Shown piece by piece: positions 1 through 7,591 of a stretch of 64,000 nucleotides of DNA (within the stretch, counting starts at the first letter, position 1; the number at the start of each line of letters is the position of its first letter). The position numbers and the translations under genes are program-made. This DNA comes from Occultella kanbiaonis (GTDB lineage Bacteria; Actinomycetota; Actinomycetes; Actinomycetales; Beutenbergiaceae): the NCBI RefSeq assembly GCF_009708215.1, contig NZ_CP046175.1, positions 992,001-1,056,000 on the forward strand. Direction: 5' to 3'. Below the pieces are notes generated by a model, which did no database searches, was not told where the DNA came from, and worked only from the letters and a program-made list of their open reading frames with translations.

Positions 1-289
1 CGAACCCTCGGTGGCGAGCCTTGACCGCCAGGATGGTCACCGTCGCGTACGTCGCGATCAGGATGGCGGACCACAGCGCGGCCACCGGCACCCGGGCCGG
101 ACTGCAGCCGGCCGGCGCCGGGTGGACCGCCGGGCAGACCGCCTGGGCCGCGGCGGGGATCGCCAGGAGCCACGTCGCCACCACTGACCAGAGCAGGATG
201 AGCGACGCCGCAACGATCACCCAGGCCGCCGCGGCCCGGCTGGGTCGGACGGGCAGGTCAACACCCACGGTCGGTTGGTCGGGTTCCAT
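1..289 (-). CDS. Small membrane protein, 3' end outside window
   Basis: The minus strand is open from an ATG at 289 to the left edge (96 codons), so the C-terminus is missing. The product starts MEPDQPTVGVDLPV, then has a hydrophobic helix at about residues 21-45 and a second one at about 70-88, separated by a loop holding two cysteines and several prolines. This looks like a two-helix membrane protein with a short outside loop. I do not recognise a family. It lies downstream of the ABC exporter pair in the same direction, but a strong hairpin lies between them, so it is probably a separate unit. Confidence 0.55.
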   Translation of the reverse strand, partial: MEPDQPTVGVDLPVRPSRAAAAWVIVAASLILLWSVVATWLLAIPAAAQAVCPAVHPAPAGCSPARVPVAALWSAILIATYATVTILAVKARHRGF

Positions 290-363
290 CGCGGCCACGC
301 TATCGGCCGCCGGTGCTCCCGGCTGACCACCGACCCTCGCCCCGGCATCTCGCACCTGCGCCG

Positions 364-396
364 TCGAGATCGCCCCTTCGCGATGGGCGATCTCGA
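364..396 (-). terminator. Hairpin downstream of ABC permease
   Basis: A perfect 12 bp inverted repeat (TCGAGATCGCCC / GGGCGATCTCGA) with a 9 nt loop lies just past the permease stop at 430. No T-tract follows, as is common for actinobacterial hairpin terminators. Confidence 0.55.
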
Positions 397-429
397 GGTG
401 TCGGGTCCGATCTCAGCGAGCGGCGGCCC

Positions 430-1755
430 TCAGGCGAGCACCGTCCGCACCACCCGGCGTGAGGCCAACGTGCCGAGCAGCACCAGTGCGCACGCGGCGG
501 CCACGCTGAGCACGAACTGCATCAGCACCGGCGTCGCGGTCAGGAACGCATACCCGAGGGCCGGCACCATGAACAGCAGTGCCCCGGCGGTGGCCACGCC
601 GACGGCAACGGCCAGCGGTATCGACGTCTCCCGCAGCCGGGCGGCATCCATGACCCGCAGGTCGGTTCCGGCCAGGTGCAGGGCGCGGTACTCGCCGCCC
701 TGATCGATGACCCGCCCGGCCTGCATCACGCCGGTGGAGACCGCGGCCAGGACGCCCGCGATCGCGAGCGTGAGGAAGCCACCCGTCGCCATGTCCCGGT
801 ACAGGTCGGCCTCGGCGCCGCTGCTGGCCGAGGCGGGGTCGTACATGGCGACGGCGGCCGCCAGGCCCGCGATGAACGTCGCCAGCGCGATACCGCCGAC
901 GCTGCGCCACGCGGTCTTCGGGGAGTCCACCAGGCGGCGTGCGGCGATCAGGGTGGCCACGTCCTTGGTGCGGCGCACCACGATCCGTCCGACCACCGAC
1001 ATCACCCAGGGCCCGAGCAGATTCAGCATCGCGAACCCGCCGGCGACCACCACGACGATCACGAGGATGCCGGCGAGGCCGGTGTTCCAGAGCACGACGA
1101 ACACGGCCGCGAACAACAGGATCGGGACCAGCCGGGACCAGTGCAACGGGTTCGGGGTGGTCCGCGCGGCCACACCGAGCGGGGTGATCGCGACCTTGCG
1201 CAGGCTCGCCCCGGCCGACAGCAGCGCCACCAGCGTCACGGCGAGCACCGCCGTCGGGTAGACCCACCACGGCGCGACGAGCTCGGCGTAGGTGAAGGAC
1301 CGGCCCTGGAACTGCAGCGGCAGCACGGTCAGGATCAGCAGGAACGAGCCGGCCACGCCGATCAGCGCGCCGGCCAGGGCCTGCGCGGCCGCGTCGAGCA
1401 TGGTCATCAGGGAGACCTGGCCGGTGGTGGCACCGGCGAGCCGTAGCGCCGCCAGCCGCTCGTCCCGGCGGGCGACGGCCAGGCGGGCGGCCGCTCCGCC
1501 GAGCGTGACGAGCGGCACCATGAGCAGGATCGTGGCGGTTCCGGCCAGCGTCACGTAGAAGCCGGCGTCGCCGTACGGATCGGGGTCCCCGGCGGCGCGC
1601 TCGGCGAAGGCGGCGAAGCCGCCGACCACGAGCAGGACGACGGCGGTCGTCACCGCGAACGCAAGAACGGCGAGCACGCTCGTCAGCCGTTGCGGGTCGG
1701 ACCGGCCCGCGCTGCGGCCACGCAGCAGCAGCCACAGGTCCAGGGCGGCCTTCAT
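430..1755 (-). CDS. FtsX-type ABC transporter permease
   Basis: The protein has 441 aa and is the membrane half of an ABC exporter of the MacB/FtsX type. It shows an N-terminal hydrophobic helix (about 26-50), a cluster of helices with an FtsX-like stretch (about 65-200), another pair near 215-255 and three more in the last 130 residues, with little extracytoplasmic domain. The start at 1755 is chosen because its ATG overlaps the stop of the upstream ATPase gene (ATGA). This coupling implies one mRNA and one complex. Such two-gene exporters often expel antimicrobial peptides or lipids; the substrate cannot be read from the sequence. Confidence 0.88.
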   Translation of the reverse strand: MKAALDLWLLLRGRSAGRSDPQRLTSVLAVLAFAVTTAVVLLVVGGFAAFAERAAGDPDPYGDAGFYVTLAGTATILLMVPLVTLGGAAARLAVARRDERLAALRLAGATTGQVSLMTMLDAAAQALAGALIGVAGSFLLILTVLPLQFQGRSFTYAELVAPWWVYPTAVLAVTLVALLSAGASLRKVAITPLGVAARTTPNPLHWSRLVPILLFAAVFVVLWNTGLAGILVIVVVVAGGFAMLNLLGPWVMSVVGRIVVRRTKDVATLIAARRLVDSPKTAWRSVGGIALATFIAGLAAAVAMYDPASASSGAEADLYRDMATGGFLTLAIAGVLAAVSTGVMQAGRVIDQGGEYRALHLAGTDLRVMDAARLRETSIPLAVAVGVATAGALLFMVPALGYAFLTATPVLMQFVLSVAAACALVLLGTLASRRVVRTVLA

Positions 1756-2684
1756 CGCGGCACCACCGTGACGCCGTCGGGCAGGCTCGAGCCGCCGACG
1801 GCGGGGGTGCCGTTCGGTCCGTACGGTGCGGTGGGTGCGGGCGCGGCTGCCGGCCACGGCCCGGGCGCCACGGGGGCGCCGGGCTGGGCGGTGGGTGCGG
1901 CCTGCGGCGCGGGTGCGGCCGGCTGTGCCAGAGGGGCGCCGGGCTGCGCCACGGGGGCGCCGGGCGCGACCGGCTGCGCGACGGGCGCGGCGGGAGTCCG
2001 GTCCTCGGACACGATCCGTCCGTCCCGCATGTGCACGGTGCGCGAGCACCACCGGGCGACCCCCGGGTCGTGGGTGACGATGACGAGCGCGGCGCCGGTG
2101 GCGCGGGTGGCCTCGGTGAGCACACCGAGCACCTCGTGGCCGGTCTGCTGGTCAAGGGCACCGGTCGGCTCGTCGGCGAACACCACGCCGGGGGAGCCGA
2201 CCAGCGCGCGGGCGATCGCGACGCGCTGAGCCTGACCACCGGAGAGTTCACCGGGCCGGCGCGACTCCATGCCGCCGAGGCCGAGATAGGCGAGCCACCG
2301 TCGGGCGGTGTCGGTCGCCTGCGCCCGCGGCGTGCCCGCGAGCATCAGCGGCAGCGCGGCGTTCTCGTCGGCCGGCAGCTCGGGGAGCAGTTGCCCGGAC
2401 TGGAACACGAAGCCGAAGTCCGTGCGGCGCAGGCCGGTGCGGGCCCCTTCGGACATCGAGGAGAGGTCCTGGCCGGCCCAGACGACCTGCCCGGACGTCG
2501 CCGGGAGCACCCCGGCGAGGCAGTGCAGCAGGGTGGTCTTGCCGGATCCGGAGGGGCCCATGATGGCCACCGACTCGCCCGGAGCGATGCTCAGGTCGAC
2601 GCCGGCGAGCGCGGTGGTTCCGGTGCCGGCGGTGCCGTAGGTCTTCACCAGGGTGTGCGCGGTGAGAGGGGTTCGTGAGGTCAT
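1752..2684 (-). CDS. ABC transporter ATP-binding protein with Pro/Ala-rich tail
   Basis: The 310 aa ATPase powers the adjacent FtsX-type permease. It shows Walker A GPSGSGKT (43-50), Q-loop Q95, signature LSGGQ (147-151), Walker B VVFADEPTG (about 167-175) and switch His 205, the layout of the MacB/LolD class. The core ends near residue 230. About 80 further residues are low complexity, rich in Pro, Ala, Gln and Gly (repeated APVAQP and AQPGAP units), which is unusual for an ABC ATPase. The ATG at 2684 starts just before the ABC core; an open frame continues upstream but overlaps the tRNA gene and is not coding. Confidence 0.9.
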   Translation of the reverse strand: MTSRTPLTAHTLVKTYGTAGTGTTALAGVDLSIAPGESVAIMGPSGSGKTTLLHCLAGVLPATSGQVVWAGQDLSSMSEGARTGLRRTDFGFVFQSGQLLPELPADENAALPLMLAGTPRAQATDTARRWLAYLGLGGMESRRPGELSGGQAQRVAIARALVGSPGVVFADEPTGALDQQTGHEVLGVLTEATRATGAALVIVTHDPGVARWCSRTVHMRDGRIVSEDRTPAAPVAQPVAPGAPVAQPGAPLAQPAAPAPQAAPTAQPGAPVAPGPWPAAAPAPTAPYGPNGTPAVGGSSLPDGVTVVPR

Positions 2685-2800
2685 GGAACCAGCCTCACGC
2701 CTGCGCCCGTGCCACGGCATCGGTCCCCGGGGGAGTCCTGGGTGCACCCGGGTCCACCGGTGGTCGTCAGGGTGAGTCCGCCCACAGTCTGATGCCCCGA

Positions 2801-2831
2801 TTGGAAACCAGCGGGGAAGAGCGGGTAGAGT
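2801..2831 (+). promoter_or_regulatory. Probable promoter of tRNA-Arg
   Basis: A TTGGAA element at 2801-2806 and TAGAGT at 2826-2831 are separated by 19 bp, 25 nt before the mature tRNA 5' end. The spacing is slightly long, so this is a moderate call. Confidence 0.45.
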
Positions 2832-2855
2832 GACCGTCGGTCCTCGTGACCGTGA

Positions 2856-2928
2856 GCGCCCGTAGCTTAATGGATAGAGCACCTGACTACGGATCAGGAG
2901 GTTGGGGGTTCGAGTCCCTCCGGGCGCG
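2856..2928 (+). tRNA. tRNA-Arg (anticodon ACG)
   Basis: The cloverleaf can be drawn in full. The acceptor stem GCGCCCG pairs with CGGGCGC (2921-2927), with G2928 as discriminator. The D-arm is around TAGCTTAATGGATAGAGC, the anticodon stem CCTGA/TCAGG encloses loop CTACGGA with ACG at 2889-2891, and the T-loop is TTCGAGT. CCA is not encoded (the sequence continues CA). ACG is normally deaminated to ICG and reads CGU, CGC and CGA. No integrase or duplicated 3' end is nearby, so there is no sign of use as an attachment site. Confidence 0.96.
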
Positions 2929-2933
2929 CAGCA

Positions 2934-2969
2934 GACCCGCTGGATTCCACGGAATCCAGCGGGTCTTTT
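2934..2969 (+). terminator. Intrinsic terminator of tRNA-Arg
   Basis: A perfect 15 bp stem (GACCCGCTGGATTCC / GGAATCCAGCGGGTC) with a tiny loop is followed by TTTT, directly after the tRNA. Confidence 0.9.
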
Positions 2970-3040
2970 GCATTCCACGCACCGGCCGGGCCGGATCAAT
3001 CGCCTTGACGGGGCTGCTCGGCGCCCCGAGGGTGGCTCGG

Positions 3041-3937
3041 ATGACCCGCATCGAGACGGCCACGCCGGAGCGCTTCAGCGCTCTCGCCCCAGACCCGACC
3101 GCCGACCTGGACCGGCTGCGGCGCAACCTCGCCGGCGGCTCGGTCCGCCCCGAGCACCTGCTCGTCGTCACGGACCCCAGCGTCGGCACCGACGTCGCCC
3201 GGGTCGGCATCTTCACCCACGAGGACGGCGCGAGCCTGACCTACGCGTTCCAGATCGTTCCCGGCCGCTCCGACGCGGAGCGGATCTACGGTGTGCTGTT
3301 CGACGGCGTCGCCGGGGCCGCGCGGTCCAGTGGGCTCGGGCGGGTGCTCGCCACGGTCGTCGACGCCGACGAGGGCGAACCGCGCGCGAAGCGTGCCGCC
3401 CTGGCGGCCGCCGGATGGGAGGTCGACGAGGACCGCCTGGAGCTGGAGGCGACGCCGTCGGCCTCGCTCCGCGGCGACGGGATCGTCGAGATCGACCCGT
3501 CGGACCCCGAGGTGGTCGCGGTCATGGCCGCCGCCATGGCGCAGAGCCTGGACGGCTACGACCAGGATCAGGTTGCCGCGCTCGGCCCGACGGCGGCAGC
3601 CGCGGCGTACCGGGACATGATGGCGCGACCCGATGGTCCACCATGGCTGGCCCACCGCGGGCCGGACGGGCTGGACGGTGTGGTCGCCATCATGGCCTTT
3701 CCCGAGCACTGGTGCCTCGGCTACCTCGGGGTGGTGCCGGGCGCCCGGCGCCGGGGAGTGGGCACCGCCCTCACGAACGCGATGCTCACCGCCACCGCCG
3801 CGGCCGGCGTACCGAGCGCCACCGCGAGTGTGGCCGTCGGCAACGCGCCGATCCGGGCGACCCTGACCGGCGCGGGCTTCGCCGTCCGCTCCCCACGGAC
3901 CGACTTCGTCCTGAGGACCTCCGGCCAGGGGAGCTGA
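3041..3937 (+). CDS. Tandem GNAT-fold acetyltransferase-like protein
   Basis: The 298 aa protein has two GNAT-like halves. The C-terminal half carries the acetyl-CoA motif A (YLGVVPGARRRGVGTAL, about residues 227-243) followed by the usual strand-helix pattern ending in GAGF. The N-terminal half has a degenerate counterpart (SSGLGRVLATVV, about 93-104) that lacks the R/Q-x-x-G-x-G/A loop. Two-domain GNATs acetylate small amines or antibiotics; the substrate here is unknown. ATG 3041 is preferred, though an in-frame GTG at 3032 is possible; neither has a strong ribosome site. The open frame extends back through the tRNA, which cannot be coding. Confidence 0.82.
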   Translation: MTRIETATPERFSALAPDPTADLDRLRRNLAGGSVRPEHLLVVTDPSVGTDVARVGIFTHEDGASLTYAFQIVPGRSDAERIYGVLFDGVAGAARSSGLGRVLATVVDADEGEPRAKRAALAAAGWEVDEDRLELEATPSASLRGDGIVEIDPSDPEVVAVMAAAMAQSLDGYDQDQVAALGPTAAAAAYRDMMARPDGPPWLAHRGPDGLDGVVAIMAFPEHWCLGYLGVVPGARRRGVGTALTNAMLTATAAAGVPSATASVAVGNAPIRATLTGAGFAVRSPRTDFVLRTSGQGS

Positions 3938-4077
3938 ACTGGGGTCAGGTGGAGCCGTGAACGTGCCAAGGGTTGCCCGATCGGGCAGTCAGTTGGAGCC
4001 CGTTGTGGAAACCACAGACACGTCGGTGCGAGTGCCGTTACTGTCTCGGAGTCACATCCGACCTCTGAGGGGCCACT

Positions 4078-6063
4078 GTGCAAGCACTTTCCGTTCCTCG
4101 CGCCACCCTGCCCGCCCGAGTCTTGCGGGCCGTGCTCCTCGTCACGGCCGCCGCGCTGGCTCTCCTGCTCATGCGGCCGACGTACGCGAACGCGGACGTC
4201 ACCGACCTGACGCCGCCGCCGGACGGCTGCCTCGCGTACGACGTCGGCGCGGTGGCGATGGAGGAGACCTCCGACGTGCAGACGATGACTCTAGATGTCG
4301 CCGGGCCGGTGGTCCAGGTCATCATCGAGTGGTCCGGGATCTGGATGCCCGCACCGACCGATCCCACGATCGGGGTCGAGGTGTCCGGGCCGGGCGGCAC
4401 GGACTCGGGTGCGTTCGCCGGCACCGAGTCGACCGACGTGACCGGCCTGCCGACCACCCCGGAGAGCATCGTGTACGGCTACGTCGCTGACATCACGGAT
4501 CTCTTCGGAGCAGGCGCGGCCGGGGCCTACACGGTGAACATCACCCCGCCGGTGGACGGGATCGACCTGCCGGAGGCCCGCTGGGGCGGCGCCACGGTGA
4601 CCGCCGTCTACGACAGTTCGCCCTGCGACGACGTCGCCACGGTGATCTGGAAGACCGGGGCAGATTACTACTTCGGCGGCAACTCCACCTCCTCGCCCAC
4701 GACCGACCTGATCGTCTACGACTGGGGCTACCCGCTCGCCGAGGACTACACCGCCTCGTTCGCCACCTCCCAGGCCGGGTCCGACCACGTCTCCACCGAC
4801 TGCCGGGTCTCGTCGATCTGGGTCGCCACCGGTGCCGGGACGGCCCCCTCGACCACCGATGATCTCGTCGACGACGACGGGGTCCCGAACCCGACGCTCG
4901 GTGGCATCGAGGGGGTCGTCTCCCCGTTCACCCCACCGAACCAGACCTGCCCGGCGCCGGCGCTGACTGCTCCCGTGGTGGCGTTCTCCGGCGGGAACGT
5001 CGGACCCGAGCAGGCCCTCGTCCAGTTCGACGTGCTGATCCCCGCCGGTGCCACGTGGGCCGCGTTCCAGATCGAGTCCCCGGCCGACAACGGCGGCAAC
5101 CCGGGGTTGCCGGAGTCGGGCGCCTGGACCGGGGCCGGCCTGCTGATCCTGCCGGCCTTCGTACCCGCGGTCCCGGACATCGCGCTCGAGAAGACCGTGC
5201 TCGACGGCGCCGGCGCGGCCTGCCCCGGCGTGGAGGGCACCGACGAGCTCGTCTCGGGCGAGCCGAACACCCCGGTGACCTACTGCTTCCGCGTCATCAA
5301 CACCGGGGAGGTCGCCCTCTTCCCGGTGGAGCTGGACGACCCCGACCTGTCCATCACGGACGCCAACATGACCCTCGTCTCCGGCGACGACACCGTGCCG
5401 CTGGAGCCGGGTGCGGAGCTGGTGTACTCCTACGACTCCACCATGACCGCGGACCTGCTGAACACCGCGACCGTGACCGGCTACCCGGAGGATGGCGGTG
5501 AGCCCGTCACGGACACGAACGACGCAGCGGTCCAGATGTACGTGATCACGGGCACCGTCACCCCGTTCTGTGAGGCGGACGCCCCGTACCTCGGGTACGA
5601 CATCCAGACGAACGCTCCGGGGACGACGGCGACCATCACCTTCACCGGTGACGGCGGCTCCGAGTCGGTCACAGTGCCGGTCGGCACGGGCGAGGTGCTC
5701 TGGCCCGGTGCCGTGGTCGGCCCCGACGGGGTCGGGATCGACTGGCCCGGCTGGGACCAGGACGCGTCCGGCGACTGGTTCGAGAACCCCGCCAACCCCT
5801 ACACCTGGGCACGCCCGGACGTGCAGATCACGGTACAGGTGAACCCGACCACGGAACCGGTCACTGTCGCCTACCCGCCGGGGACTCCGACCTGTCTGAC
5901 GGCGCCGCCGCCGAACGAGCCGCCGCCGTCGGCCGGACCGCCCCCGCCGCCGCTCGCCGACACGGGAGCCGGTGACCCGACCGGCCCAGCCGGCCTCGCC
6001 GCAGCGATGGCCCTGCTCGGCGCCGCGCTCATGGTGTTCTCCCGCCGCCTGGCACGTCGCTGA
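4078..6063 (+). CDS. Secreted LADTG cell-wall-anchored surface protein with DUF11-like domain
   Basis: The 661 aa protein starts with GTG after GAGGGG. It has a signal peptide (basic n-region, hydrophobic core about 17-32, AxA-like site near 37-40), a large beta-rich region with paired cysteines (about 45-360), a DUF11-like repeat domain (about 370-490, beginning PDIALEKTV), a further beta domain, a proline-rich wall spanner, and a C-terminal sorting signal: LADTG, hydrophobic helix and the positive tail RRLARR. LAxTG is the signal read by class E sortases of high-GC actinobacteria, so the protein is probably linked to peptidoglycan. No sortase gene lies in the window. Its role (adhesion or surface structure) is inferred only from architecture. 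Confidence 0.85.
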   Translation: MQALSVPRATLPARVLRAVLLVTAAALALLLMRPTYANADVTDLTPPPDGCLAYDVGAVAMEETSDVQTMTLDVAGPVVQVIIEWSGIWMPAPTDPTIGVEVSGPGGTDSGAFAGTESTDVTGLPTTPESIVYGYVADITDLFGAGAAGAYTVNITPPVDGIDLPEARWGGATVTAVYDSSPCDDVATVIWKTGADYYFGGNSTSSPTTDLIVYDWGYPLAEDYTASFATSQAGSDHVSTDCRVSSIWVATGAGTAPSTTDDLVDDDGVPNPTLGGIEGVVSPFTPPNQTCPAPALTAPVVAFSGGNVGPEQALVQFDVLIPAGATWAAFQIESPADNGGNPGLPESGAWTGAGLLILPAFVPAVPDIALEKTVLDGAGAACPGVEGTDELVSGEPNTPVTYCFRVINTGEVALFPVELDDPDLSITDANMTLVSGDDTVPLEPGAELVYSYDSTMTADLLNTATVTGYPEDGGEPVTDTNDAAVQMYVITGTVTPFCEADAPYLGYDIQTNAPGTTATITFTGDGGSESVTVPVGTGEVLWPGAVVGPDGVGIDWPGWDQDASGDWFENPANPYTWARPDVQITVQVNPTTEPVTVAYPPGTPTCLTAPPPNEPPPSAGPPPPPLADTGAGDPTGPAGLAAAMALLGAALMVFSRRLARR

Positions 6064-6067
6064 ACAA

Positions 6068-6109
6068 GCGAGAAGCCGCCTCCCCGACGTGGGTGAGGCG
6101 GCTTCTCGC
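6068..6109. terminator. Bidirectional hairpin between convergent genes
   Basis: A perfect 15 bp inverted repeat (GCGAGAAGCCGCCTC / GAGGCGGCTTCTCGC) lies between the LADTG surface gene (+) and the GlsB-like gene (-), whose stops face each other. Confidence 0.8.
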
Positions 6110-6121
6110 ATGGTGCCAGCG

Positions 6122-6388
6122 TCAGCGGCTGCTGCCCCGACCCGCGACCGCGCCGTAGATCACCAGGACGAGCAGGGAGCCCAGGATCGCGACGATCCAG
6201 GTCTGGATGCTCCAGAACTCCTCAAGGCCGACGTTGAAGATCGCGCTACCGATCCAGCCGCCGAGCGCGGCGCCGATGACGCCGACGATCAGCGTGGCGA
6301 GCAGACCGCCTGGGGCGCGGTCCTTGAAGATCGCCTTCGCGATGGCGCCGGCGATCAGGCCGAGGACAATCCATCCGATGAAACCCAT
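6122..6388 (-). CDS. GlsB/YeaQ/YmgE-type stress-response membrane protein
   Basis: This 88 aa protein of the transglycosylase-associated/GlsB family has three predicted membrane helices (about 3-18, 28-48, 62-82) and the family's glycine pattern (GLIAGAIAK, GGLLATLIVGVIGAALGGW). Its length is normal for the family. A ribosome site AAAGGAA precedes the ATG. In Gram-positives these proteins often sit beside Asp23/Gls24 alkaline-shock genes and respond to envelope stress; the biochemical role is unknown. The possible remnant at 6486-6761 upstream may be related to that context. Confidence 0.9.
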   Translation of the reverse strand: MGFIGWIVLGLIAGAIAKAIFKDRAPGGLLATLIVGVIGAALGGWIGSAIFNVGLEEFWSIQTWIVAILGSLLVLVIYGAVAGRGSSR

Positions 6389-6485
6389 GTGGTCGTTCCT
6401 TTCGTTGGGGGGTGGGACAAGGGGAGGTGCGGGCGCGCCGGCGTTCAGGAGGTGCGGCGAGCCGCCGCGAGGCGGACGCGACCGG

Positions 6486-6761
6486 TCAGGTCCGGGCGAC
6501 CGAGGCCGCCGATTCCGCCGCGCACTCCTGCACTACGGTGATGACATCCCGCAGGTCCGCCTGCGGGTCGATGGTCACGGTGCCTGTCAGCACCAGCGTG
6601 CCCGCCTCTGACTGGAGCCGCAACCGGGAGGGGTGGACGCGGTTGCGCCCCGCCAGCGTGGCAACCGCCGGAGGGCGGGCTGCGAGCGAGCCGGCGGAGC
6701 CGCTCCGGCCGGCGGATGACGCGAGTCCGACCAGGACCGCCCGCCCTGCGCCACAGCTGTC
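6486..6761 (-). pseudogene. Possible remnant or odd-start small ORF
   Basis: The minus strand is open for 92 codons between stops at 6764-6762 and 6488-6486. The last 50 or so codons read like real protein: two beta-strand-like segments (RLRLQSEAG, TLVLTGTVTI) and an amphipathic helix (DLRDVITVVQECAAESAASV), loosely like an Asp23/Gls24 domain. No ATG or GTG occurs in frame; only CTG or TTG codons do. It may be a decayed Asp23-like gene upstream of the GlsB-like gene, a gene using an unusual start, or chance. Confidence is low. Confidence 0.25.
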
Positions 6762-6772
6762 TCAACCTGGAT

Positions 6773-6784
6773 CGAATCGTTTCG
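6773..6784. promoter_or_regulatory. LacI-family operator-like palindrome
   Basis: CGAATCGTTTCG matches the CGAAACGTTTCG-type palindrome with central CG used by actinobacterial LacI-family repressors. It lies about 20 bp before the -10-like TAGGGT (6803-6808) of the sugar isomerase/oxidoreductase operon, where a bound repressor would block the -35 region. No LacI gene is in the window. Confidence 0.45.
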
Positions 6785-6856
6785 CTTTCGCCGTCGCGTG
6801 TGTAGGGTTGTCCGCGCGGTCAATCCATCAGGACACTCATCGAGGAGCCCCTTCAC

Positions 6857-7591
6857 ATGCCCGGAGCCATCTCCGTTCAGCTGTATTCCATCCGCGACGC
6901 CATGGCGGAAGACATGCCCGCCGCGCTGCAGCGCATTGCCGACCTCGGGTTCGAGAACGTCGAACTCTTCGGGTACGTCGACCGCGTCGACGCGCACCGG
7001 GACGCGCTCGCCGCGGCCGGCCTGCGCGCACCGTCCGGGCACGCCCGCCTCGTCGTCTCCGACGACCTCCCGGGTGTGCTGGACGCGTCCGCGGCGCTCG
7101 GCATGACCACCGTGATCGATCCGTCCATCCCCGAGGAGCAGTGGGCCACCCGCGAGCTCATCGAGGCAAGCGCCGCCCGGCTGAACGAGATCGCCAAGCA
7201 GGCGGCCGATCGCGGTCTCGAGGTCGGCTACCACAACCACTGGTGGGAGGTCGCCTCCGTCGACGGCACCCCGGGTCTTGAGATCTTCGCCGCTGCGCTC
7301 GACGACGGCGTGACCCTCGAGGTGGACACGTACTGGGCCGAGGTCGGCGGGGTCGCCGCGCCCGACCTGCTCCGCCGCCTCGGTGACAAGGTCACCCACA
7401 TCCACGTCAAGGACGGCCCGGCCACCCGCGACACCAAGGCCCAGCTGCCCGCCGGGCAGGGCGTGGTGCCGGTCGCCGAGATCCTCGCCGCGGCCCCGGA
7501 AGCGCTGCGCGTCATCGAGTTCGACGACTTCGACGGCGACGTGTTCGACGGCCTCGCGCAGAGCCTGACGTGGCTGAAGGCGCAGGCATGA
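6857..7591 (+). CDS. Sugar phosphate isomerase/epimerase (xylose isomerase-like TIM barrel)
   Basis: The 244 aa protein belongs to the AP-endonuclease-2/xylose-isomerase-like TIM-barrel family that interconverts sugars, inositols or their keto forms using a divalent metal. Metal-ligand patterns are visible: E at LFGY context (about 37), YHNHWWE (about 123-129), EVDTYW (about 155-160), HIHVKD (about 181-186) and VIEFDD near the end. The ATG follows GAGGAG. The last codon overlaps the ATG of a Gfo/Idh/MocA oxidoreductase, a frequent pairing in inositol or rare sugar catabolism. The palindrome upstream suggests repression by a LacI-type regulator. Confidence 0.88.
   Translation: MPGAISVQLYSIRDAMAEDMPAALQRIADLGFENVELFGYVDRVDAHRDALAAAGLRAPSGHARLVVSDDLPGVLDASAALGMTTVIDPSIPEEQWATRELIEASAARLNEIAKQAADRGLEVGYHNHWWEVASVDGTPGLEIFAAALDDGVTLEVDTYWAEVGGVAAPDLLRRLGDKVTHIHVKDGPATRDTKAQLPAGQGVVPVAEILAAAPEALRVIEFDDFDGDVFDGLAQSLTWLKAQA

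Larger units (their letters stand above)
6389..6856. other. Intergenic region, 468 bp
   Basis: This region lies between the GlsB-like gene (-) and the sugar isomerase gene (+). It holds the GlsB ribosome site, an open minus-strand frame with protein-like composition but no normal start (6486-6761), a LacI-type palindrome (6773-6784) and a likely -10 element TAGGGT at 6803-6808 for the isomerase gene. Nothing else was recognised. Confidence 0.6.

Noticed and set aside
2856-2928. tRNA-Arg as an integration site for a mobile element
   Set aside because: No integrase, excisionase or second copy of the tRNA 3' end is seen in the following 20 kb, and gene content there is ordinary.
4291-6111. Long antisense open frame opposite the LADTG surface gene
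   Set aside because: It is Arg/Gly/His-rich without any motif, as expected for the complement of a high-GC gene.
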